In this document: piece by piece, positions 1-8,900 of the stretch
Numbering within the stretch: the stretch's first letter is position 1
Layout: every line of letters begins with the position of its first letter
Origin: a virus
Length of the DNA stretch: 30,999 nt
Direction: 5' to 3' (one strand)
IMG/VR virus record: IMGVR_UViG_3300037847_002182
Coordinates: 1-30,999 of that record
Notes under the pieces: model-generated
Seen by the model: the letters and a program-made list of their open reading frames with translations, nothing else
Told to the model about the DNA's origin: nothing
The model's database searches: none
Translations under genes and position numbers: made by a program

Positions 1-738
1 ACCGCCCATTGATGGGGTGTTAAGGAAGCTTGATGAGAAATCAAGTTGAGGTAATGTTGTTTCGCCAAATATATTTTGTTGAGCTTTGTTTAGCAATGAA
101 TCTGTAAGTCTAATAGAATTCCCAGAGGATGCGAACAGATTTGCACCACTATTATCTCTATTTCTGCCTCCAAACAATCCACTGAATAAACCACCTCCAT
201 ATAATGAGTCTGGGTCATCTGGGTTAAATTTAGTTAGACCTCCTAAAAAGTTCATACCTAAATCCAAAGCAGAAGACTTAAGTTCATTTTCAGCTTTTCT
301 TGCTTCAGCAGCAGCTACCTGCGCCCCTTGAGCTTGCATAAGCTGTACTTCTGCCGTAGCTAAATCAGCTGCAGATTCTTTATCCTGTTCATACTTTTCT
401 ATATTAAACAAAGCTTCTTCTTGCGCCGATTGTAATCCCTGAAAAGCTTCAACTCCAGCCGCTTGTATCTTTGGTATTTGCGCAACGCCACGAGGGCCAG
501 CCTCTCTAGCTGCCTCTGTTGCTTGTCTTGTTTGTTGCTCTATCTGTCTTGTCAACATTTCGTATTGCTTTGTGGGCAATGCTATGTCAACAATACCAGA
601 TTTTTCGATTGCTTTTAATGCGCTTTGAGTAGCTATATCAGCCTCTCTTTGTGCTTTTGCAGCTATTGCTCTCTGTCTTGCAGCGCCTTGAAGGTTTAAA
701 GCAGTACCTACAAAAGAAGTAATAAGTGATATTGCCAT
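1..738 (-). CDS. Ala/Gln-rich virion protein, 3' end cut by window edge
   Basis: An open frame starts with MAISLITSFVGTALN and runs 246 codons without a stop to the left edge, so the C-terminus is missing. Residues 15-170 are rich in Ala, Gln, Glu and Arg and look like one long helical region (AARQRAIAAKAQREAD, then QLMQAQGAQVAAAEARKAE). A Gly-rich stretch follows (LYGGGLFSGLFGGRNR). A short hydrophobic N-terminus followed by Ala/Gln-rich helices at the end of a tail operon is typical of internal or ejected virion proteins of short-tailed phages, such as T7 gp14-like proteins. That role is inferred from position and composition; I recognise no domain. A TATCTTTG promoter-like element lies 16 nt upstream of the start, so the gene may begin its own transcript. 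Confidence 0.75.
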   Translation of the reverse strand, partial: MAISLITSFVGTALNLQGAARQRAIAAKAQREADIATQSALKAIEKSGIVDIALPTKQYEMLTRQIEQQTRQATEAAREAGPRGVAQIPKIQAAGVEAFQGLQSAQEEALFNIEKYEQDKESAADLATAEVQLMQAQGAQVAAAEARKAENELKSSALDLGMNFLGGLTKFNPDDPDSLYGGGLFSGLFGGRNRDNSGANLFASSGNSIRLTDSLLNKAQQNIFGETTLPQLDFSSSFLNTPSMGG

Positions 739-754
739 GTTTATACTATTTTTG

Positions 755-762
755 CAAAGATA
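755..762 (-). promoter_or_regulatory. TATCTTTG promoter -7 element
   Basis: Read on the minus strand this is TATCTTTG, matching the Bacteroidetes -7 consensus TAnnTTTG. It sits 16 nt before the ATG at 738, in the short gap after the 254-aa gene. No clear -33 TTTG is seen at the usual spacing. The same octamer recurs before several other genes here. Confidence 0.5.
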
Positions 763-768
763 ATAAAA

Positions 769-1533
769 TTAAGGGAAGCTCCTGAAAATACTTGAGCCAA
801 CCGAAAATAATTCAACAGGAGATGTAGAGTTATTTTTCAACTCAAACTCCATATAATAACCTCTAACGCCATAGGATTCAGCTATGCTATTTTTAGCGTA
901 GAGTATAAAATCATTATTAGACGGAACGCTACCACCAAAATCAGGTGATGGTTCAGTGTCTATTGTAATTGTAAAGCCTGTTTTTGATGTTATCAATCCC
1001 AACTTTTTCAAACTTCCATTGTCGTTTTTGTACAGCGTATCGTTAATACTCATCATCCCTGGCATGTCGATTGTAGTCGGGAAGGTAAGTACGACAGCTC
1101 TTGTGTTAGATGACTCAACGGATGTTACTGTTCCTATACCACCTACATTTCTAAGGTTAGCATCAACAGTCTCTGTGTTGGCTCGTATAAATGCGTGGTA
1201 TCTACCTTCTTTGTTATCAAAGAATCCAGAGTTTACATTTCCTGTAGAAAGGTTTGTGGATATACTTGCACTCCATGATGCATCACCCTCAAGCTCAATA
1301 GTTTTAAAAAGCTTAACTGTAGTTGGTTCTAAATTAAATGAACTTTTTATAGAGCTTGAGAATTGCTTTGCATAAAAATTATTTCTAACTTCATTTGTAT
1401 TGTGTCTGTACAGACTACCATTCTTAAATGTATAAAAATAATTATTCATACCTATCATGCAATCTGGTATAAATGAGTAGAATGAAGGCCATCCTTTTGC
1501 TCCCGAGCTATATGTTAATGTTTGACTTGCCAT
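769..1533 (-). CDS. Tail structural protein, terminal-domain type
   Basis: A 254-aa protein, beta-rich, with no signal peptide or membrane segment. The N-terminus reads GWPSFYSFIPDCMIGMNNYF and then YTFKNGSLYRHN, a motif I associate with tail or nozzle proteins of Bacteroidetes podoviruses, where it often forms part of a much larger protein. Residues about 130-215 form a small beta domain (IGTVTSV, SINDTLYK, FTITIDTEP, NDFILYAKN) laid out like the GDVIY module of the 2548-aa gene. It starts 5 nt after the stop of the 476-aa gene, so the two are almost certainly co-transcribed. Role as a tail component is inferred from context; the exact position in the tail is unknown. Confidence 0.7.
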   Translation of the reverse strand: MASQTLTYSSGAKGWPSFYSFIPDCMIGMNNYFYTFKNGSLYRHNTNEVRNNFYAKQFSSSIKSSFNLEPTTVKLFKTIELEGDASWSASISTNLSTGNVNSGFFDNKEGRYHAFIRANTETVDANLRNVGGIGTVTSVESSNTRAVVLTFPTTIDMPGMMSINDTLYKNDNGSLKKLGLITSKTGFTITIDTEPSPDFGGSVPSNNDFILYAKNSIAESYGVRGYYMEFELKNNSTSPVELFSVGSSIFRSFP

Positions 1534-1538
1534 ATTTA

Positions 1539-2969
1539 TTATTCTGTACCGTTGTGTGAAAATGATGCTGCACCTCCACCAGTTGTGTTTGGAGGAGTAA
1601 GTGAAAGAGAACCGCTCAATGTTAATACATGTGTTCCCACAGGAACTGTAATAGAGCCACTACTTTCAGCACCTGTTCGTGACGATGTTGTAACTGTAGC
1701 TGTACCTAAGGACCCTATTGATATTGTAGATGTAATTTGGTTATTGTTGAATCCGTCATTACTAGCTATTGCTTTAAATACTACAGGTGCTCCACCAACT
1801 ATTATGTTAATCTGTACGCTGTTACTCGATAAATCTTCACTTAATCCTAGTGTTTTTAGAACTCCTCTTGAATTTTCATAAGATACAGTTCCAATTAAAA
1901 TCTCATCAACACATCTTATTGCCTCTAAAACAACACCACTTCCATTTATTTTTATTGCATACCATTCGGCACTAGCAGAATTAGCTAATCTTAATGGAAC
2001 ATATTTGTTGTTTCCATTGTATTCAGTTCCACCTGTAAGAGTAGAAGTTGTATACAACACATCACCAACTCTAGGTGCATTTATTGGGAATGAAGCTCTA
2101 TACAACTGAAGTGTTTCAGCTTTGTTTTGACAGGCTGAAAGCGGACCATCGTTTGCTGTATTATATTGAACGCTATTTCCAACAAATGTATCATAAAGCA
2201 CAGGCCCTGACCCACAACCGTCACACTTGGTTCTTGGTTGTAATATTTTTACTGACGAAACAGTGTCAAGTTCTCTATAAAAACCTCCATCATCAGTTCC
2301 TTCATTGTAGAAACCATCAGCTGATTTAGTAAGAAGAGCAGCGTCATCGTAAATCATTGTGGCTGACAAGAAACTTGGAGAGTCTATATAATAAGTCGCT
2401 CCACTAGCAGTACAACATGCAGTTGATGCGGATGATGCGTCATAGTTAAGAGTTACTTGCTGAGAATATCTTAAATCCCAAACAAGATATAAGTAGTCGT
2501 GATTACTTGCATTAGTGTAATTAAATGAAACCTGGTTTAAACCAGCCACTGGACTTTCTATAGGAGTTGCTGTGTTCAATAATGGAAGCAATGTGTTTAT
2601 GTCACTTGATGTATATTCAGTATTCGATATTAAATACTTAAAGGAATGTTTTTGTGGGTTGAAAATAAAACTATCATTTACTATTCCAAATGTTACATCA
2701 GCACCCTCAGCTGGTATAGAGCCTTCAGATTCTACACCTGATTCTTTTCTAAAAAACGGGTTGCCATCAGAACTCATGATAATTTCTCTGGTAAATTCAG
2801 GACTAACAAAATCATCATTAGACCACCTTTGACGTATGGTAGCAGCTAAACCTTCCGCATTAACAGCATTTACGCTACTATATATAGGAGAGTTCAAAAC
2901 AACATACACTATGTTCAAGCTTTCAGCTGTCACACAATTAAACGTCACGGTATAATTAGCACATCCCAT
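1539..2969 (-). CDS. Beta-rich multidomain tail protein
   Basis: A 476-aa protein with several small beta domains. Residues 156-167 (HDYLYLVWDLRY) resemble a segment near residues 1968-1985 of the upstream giant protein (DAIYLIWNYRD), suggesting a repeated Ig-like domain. A Cys-rich part follows with CC at 185-186 and KCDGCG at 248-253, then a small domain with VGDVLY at 301-306. The C-terminal 110 residues are Ser/Thr/Gly-rich beta strands (IGSLGTATVTTSSRTG). The gene starts 5 nt after the 2548-aa gene and is followed 5 nt later by the 254-aa gene. The three probably encode one tail substructure, either the nozzle/muzzle or its adhesive decoration. No enzymatic motif is visible. Confidence 0.7.
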   Translation of the reverse strand: MGCANYTVTFNCVTAESLNIVYVVLNSPIYSSVNAVNAEGLAATIRQRWSNDDFVSPEFTREIIMSSDGNPFFRKESGVESEGSIPAEGADVTFGIVNDSFIFNPQKHSFKYLISNTEYTSSDINTLLPLLNTATPIESPVAGLNQVSFNYTNASNHDYLYLVWDLRYSQQVTLNYDASSASTACCTASGATYYIDSPSFLSATMIYDDAALLTKSADGFYNEGTDDGGFYRELDTVSSVKILQPRTKCDGCGSGPVLYDTFVGNSVQYNTANDGPLSACQNKAETLQLYRASFPINAPRVGDVLYTTSTLTGGTEYNGNNKYVPLRLANSASAEWYAIKINGSGVVLEAIRCVDEILIGTVSYENSRGVLKTLGLSEDLSSNSVQINIIVGGAPVVFKAIASNDGFNNNQITSTISIGSLGTATVTTSSRTGAESSGSITVPVGTHVLTLSGSLSLTPPNTTGGGAASFSHNGTE

Positions 2970-2974
2970 ATCAA

Positions 2975-5900
2975 TTAATTAACTACAGGCCATCCACCTG
3001 GATTTGCAAATCCTAAATCTAATAAGGATTTTGTTATTTTAAATAAATAATAATCATCCCAACTGCTAAATCGTTGTCCTTCCGAAGTGCTATACTGAGC
3101 TGGAACTAATGGAGCTTCAACTAACTCAAGTAACACATTACCATTTGAAAATCTCGTAACTTGTCTTGTAGCAGATTTACGTGTATCATAATCAATATTA
3201 AAAACTGAAGATAAATCACTCAAACCATTATCACCAGAATATATTCCAGTTCCATTCTGAACGGCTTGAAGATATTCTTTAAACATTTTATCATCACTTT
3301 TTGGTATTCCGTCATGGTTAGGGCTCATGAAAAATATGTTTGCTTTATAAAAATTAGGATTGTTTTGATTTAAAAGCTCAACTCTTCTTCTTAAGTTTTT
3401 AATATCTCCAGAGTGATTAGGTGAATTTGCTGCGGTATCAAAAAATGTTCTTTGGCCGCCTCTTATTGAAAAATATGGGTAATCAGCAGTAATATACGGA
3501 AATTCTGATGTAGACTTACCACTTGTTTCACCCATTTGTTGGGTCGTGTTTGTGGTTGCTTCATCCTGAAAAACAAACATAACAACATTATCTGGTTTAT
3601 CTGATGGTGAAGCACCTTCTTCAGTTCCTAAAAGAGGAGTCCAAGTTGTAGATTCAAATCCATCTTCTGGTAAATAAAAACTTTCTTCAAAAGCAGTTCC
3701 TTTATTTTCATTGATTTGATTTCTATATAATAAGCTTTGCTGCTTATGGTCTTGTAAAACAAGCCAAGTTCTTTCATTCCCCCATGCTCCTAATCTATCC
3801 AATGGCGGGTCTCCATCTAAACTATCTACATATATTAATTGGTCAAACGGGTTAGAAGAACCTGTTCTTTTAAGAGCATCGGGTTCAGCCTCAGGAACCG
3901 TTGTGTCAACAGTATATACGCCATAATTACCGTATTGAATTGCCGTTATCTTACCAATGACTTTATGTGTCGCTGGCAAAGAACGCTCGCTGCTTATCAA
4001 AAATCCGCCAACTTTAGATGTAGTTAATATTTCTTGAGGGTCTCCTATAAATCCACCTTCAAGTTGTTGATTAGTTCCAAACGTAAAGTCTCTTACAACT
4101 GTTCTATTTACAAGCTGAATTTTAACTGCAGACGGGTCTGATTTAGATAGGAATTTATAATTACTATAAATCTGATAATTTGTACCTGGGTATACATACA
4201 CCTTTTTGTCGTATTCATCAGAGTCATTATTATAAAATGGAAGTAAAGCTTCTTTTAATTTACCATTTCTAACTAAATTTGTCAATATTGTTTGTTCTAA
4301 TATTATAGAACCACTTTGGTCAAAATTAAAATACAAATAAGTGTTTTCTGTAATAGCAATAGATTCAGTATTAACTACATTTGACGCTGAACAAGTTCCT
4401 CCAGAAGATATTGTATATCCAAATGTGTCTACTAAGTTTGAGCTCCCATCCTGAGTGTATTTTACAACAGCCTCTCCTTCATTTACAGCAACAAATCCTC
4501 CAGATGGTATGGGGTCTCCATTTGTTTTTGTTACAGTTCCATAAGATGGCGATGGTGTAATTGATATTGTAACTGGGTATGTAACATTAGTTACAGTGGA
4601 GCTATTTATTAGCGGTATATTTATATTACCACCTTGAGTTATTCCCTGTACATCTATTTCTTGAAGTACATTTGGCAGGTTGTCTCTATAGTTCCAAATT
4701 AAATATATAGCATCTGGGTTTTCACCTTCGTCTTGTGATGTAACTGTAAATGTTGTTTCGTTTGTTTCTGTTCCATCTGCAGCTGTAGTAGAAGTGATAG
4801 TTCCAAATGTTGCGTTGTTTAATAAAAAATCAGGACTAAGGTCTTGTTCTGGTCCAACGTAAAGTCCAATAGAATTACACGGATTGAAATCACCTGTTTG
4901 CCCTGGAACTTTAGTTGATGTTATAGTTACTGTGTTTCCGTTTAAAGGTATGTTTAGATTAGAACCATCAGTAAAACCTGATACGCTTGACTCTTCACTA
5001 ACACCATCCGCATCAAAAACAGTATCAACAGAATACGGTGTGTTAGAATTTACTTTGTAACTATTGGTGATAGTTTCTCCAGCTTGATTAGCGTCATTTA
5101 AAACTACTAGATATACTTTTCTTTCAGGCGGAAGAACTGGACAAGTGTGAGTTATACTTACTCCTGTTTGATTTGTGTCGCTTGTAAGAGTTACGGTGGC
5201 TATAGAAGTTGTTGCTAAGCTTTGCGTTGTTACAGGTATTTCTACTTGACCACTAACATTTGGCCCTCCAGTGTATGTTGTTCCGTTATATTCTACACTT
5301 ACTGACATTGGATTAGCAGAGCTAAAATTAACAAACGCACTACCCGTGGTATTGCCAAGGTCTAATTTATATGTGTATGTGCTAATTGAAGACAATGCAA
5401 GTGAGCTTATGTTTTGGTCACATCTGTATGATGGTATTGTTCTCTCTGCGCCACAAGTACTTTCAATAGCTGAAAGAACTGAGCCAGATGCAAAGCTATT
5501 AATTCTGACACCATTTGTAATTGATGCAGCATCTGTATATACATTTGTGTTTGCCTCATATGGGTTTTCATTTGGACCTATGATATTAAGAACTATTCCC
5601 AAATCATTACATATTGAAGCCAATCTTAAAAACTCATCCGCATCTACTTGATTATGGAATGCGTTTTCACCTCCAGGTTTGGTGTTTGTGTATAGAATAA
5701 TTTGTTTGTTTACATTGTTTCTAAATGCTCCAGCTAAATTGTGCTCAACAATTCTACTCAAAGCAACCCCAGATGGCTGGCTTTTAAATATAATTGGAGT
5801 AGTCCCTCTCACTGCATCTGTTCCAACTGTAGTGCCAAATATATATTTATGACCAGAACCAGATGATGTAAATATATCTGCATCTAAAGTAAGCTGAGTT

Positions 5901-8900
5901 TCGCTGTCTACAGAAACAACTGTAGCAGAAACACCAGCGGACCAAACACTTGGATTTGAAGCATATTTGTATATAACATCCCCAGGTCTAATTCCGTTGG
6001 TTATAAATGTTGCGCTTGAATCAATAAGTTTGTTTGCAGAAACAGAAGTAACTTGTCCGATTGTAAGGCTATTTGGTTCTATAGATATAGACCTTAAATA
6101 CCTATTAAACGAATCCTTGTTTCCAGTCGAAAACTTTTCAAAGCACGTAACATATTGACTATATGATGAATCCGTATTAATGTATTTTTGTGCAGAAGGT
6201 AGATAATGATAATCACCCTGAACTGTATATTTTGGCCAGCTCCCTGCATTTGTTACTTCAGGTCCAGCAGCATATGGAAGACCAACGGCATTAAATAATC
6301 CACTTGCTACCATTTCAAGCTCTGTGCTGCTTATTTTAGAATTAACATTACTTCCATCAAATGGGTTAAGTCCCCTTGCTGGGTCTCCAGATATAGAGTT
6401 TGGAAAATTAGCGTTTGAATCAATCAGCCTGTCTGCACCACCAACAGTAGTAACTGAACCAGTAGCGGTTGGAACATCAGTGTTATCAACAGCTTCATAA
6501 GTGACAAGCCCTAATCTATAATCTCCTCCAGATTGCTGCTCTATTGTAGTTATGATACTACTCATGTCGTTCTTTAAAGTCTGAATATTCTCTGGCATCC
6601 ATGTTGAGGGGACTCCAGGCGGAGTACCATCTAACGAACTATAATCTAAAAGGAATAATACATCCATTCCAGCATTACATGGTTGAACATCTAGTCCTGG
6701 GCAGCTAATAGTTACGGTGGCAGTGTCTGGATAGTTTTTTGTTTTTGTAAAACTCACACTTCCTGTTCCACTAATAACGCTATTCACAACTTGAGTGTTG
6801 TCCCAAACAACTTGCATGATAGTTTGATTAACACTTTGAACTGTGTAGTCTATCTCAACTGTACCGATAAATGGGTCAAACTCAACCTCATATATATCTT
6901 GGTTAATTAATTCTGTTGTGAATTCATTATCTGCAGAACATTCTACTTCTTCTATTATTTCTGTTACAACGTCTTGCTCATCTTCATTTATCGTAAGAAC
7001 ATATTCATTCATATATGGGTCAAAGCCACCGAGCTTGTATGACCTGAATGATTCTATAAATGTATCTCTAAAGAAAGACCGCATTCCTAATTCAGATATA
7101 GGTACAAGCTTGTCTTGTTTAAAACTACCACCTACCAAATTAAGCACCGCACCTCTTTTGGAGTCTGTAAAATATACTTCGTTTCCGAAATGAACGAATG
7201 TTTCTGCATCAGATGATATGCCATACTCTTCATTCCTTGCAATCTGAGTTCCTAAAACTTCAGGGACAGATGTTATCGCACCTCCACCAACCGAATCAGA
7301 TAATAAGTTTTTACCTTGAAGCACATAAGAAACTCTATCTTCTTGAAGAACAAGTAAGTCTGTTTCTCTGGCGTGCAATATACCAATGTTGCCAAAGGAC
7401 TTCTCTAAATCACTAAAGTTTGCAAGTGATAAGTTAAACTGGTTGAGCTTGTTTAAGTTTGTTTCTGCATTATAAACTCCTGAATAAGTTATAGATGCAA
7501 ATCTATGTGCCTTCTTGTAGTCTTGCTCAGATACAGCGGTTGTTCTTTGCCCTATAACTACTGAGTCTCCACCAATAAGGTCCTCTACCTTATAGCTTTC
7601 TACACCGTTTCCAAAAGTATAACAGTCATGAAAATCTAATAATGATACAGCAGGAGTGTTTTGTAATTGGTTTTGTTGATTCCCCTTGTGTAATCCATTT
7701 TCTATTAAGAATGTTTCCGAAGATTCAAAATAAATATCATTATCAATAGACACTGGTTTTGTTTCAAAAACAAACCCCCCAACACCATTGCCAGAAGCAG
7801 CGCTTCTTTGAAGTTGAAAGTCAATAAAAGTAAAAGAATAAAGGCTAAGTATATCTGGGTCTACTCTTCCGTTTGTAGCCTGCCATGCTTCTGAAATAGT
7901 TGCACCACTTATTGACCTAAGGAAAAGCTCACCAGTGCTAGTGTTTTGATAAAAATCTATTCTATTTTCTCCTTCTGGAGGATTAGAACCTGCGGCCTCT
8001 ACTGGCGGCGTTGTACCTGTGTATAAGGTATTATCTTGCGTAACTGGATAACATTCTAAAATGCTTGATTGATTATAATAAATCATGCCCTCTGCAAAAT
8101 CTATTTGTTGAGCAATAACCATTTCCCTAAAGTCAGTATAATCTCTTTCAGCAACATACTGAGCTGTAGGACCATTAGTGTCGGCATTAATCGCAACGCA
8201 CCCTACAGCCCTCGACCATCCAGTTTGTATTAGAAGAGTTACCACGCTACCTTGAGGTATAGGGACTGGTACATGTGTCCCCGTGCCATCGTCCTCAGAC
8301 AGCAACGCTGTCTCCATACCTCTATCTGATATAGAAGAATTTTTATCGTCTACTATTAATCCATTATGAAATTCAGTAATGGCGTTAAAAACTAAATCTT
8401 CACTATCAGTATATATATTAGAGTCTACAGAAAAATTAGTTGGTCTTAATTTCATGTAAACTCCAGCTGGTTGTTGAATATCAGAAACTGCCCCCCCTGG
8501 AATTAAAAAATTTCTTTCTTTTGCTTCAACCTCTAACACTGTTGTTTCAACAAGATTTTGAGTAGGTCCACCAGAATCTACTTTTACAATAAGTTTGTCA
8601 CCTTCATTTACTTTTTTAGAATTCTCTCCTTCTAAAAGAAAATATGCAAACCCGCTGTTTTCAAAAATATTATTAAAGCAATATATCGTTTCATACGTGC
8701 CATAACTTGGCTTTATAACAGGTCTGTATGCAGTAGCCCAATATGGAGGTTCACTATTTATTTTAAATTCAATTTGATTTTTTTTCGAAGAACTATAAGC
8801 AGGTGTATAAACACTATTGCCTGTTGAAGTAAATACTGTAGATTGTCTTCCATATTCATCTAGGTAAACAATTCCAAGCTCGTAATTTCTATTACTATGT

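Noticed and set aside
956-1375. Plus-strand open frame of 139 codons
   Set aside because: Antisense to the 254-aa tail gene, with no recognisable motif. The minus-strand frame fits the tandem operon.
8297-8312. Perfect short inverted repeat (GACAGC-AAC-GCTGTC)
   Set aside because: It lies inside the coding sequence of the 2548-aa gene with no T-run after it. Short palindromes are expected by chance.
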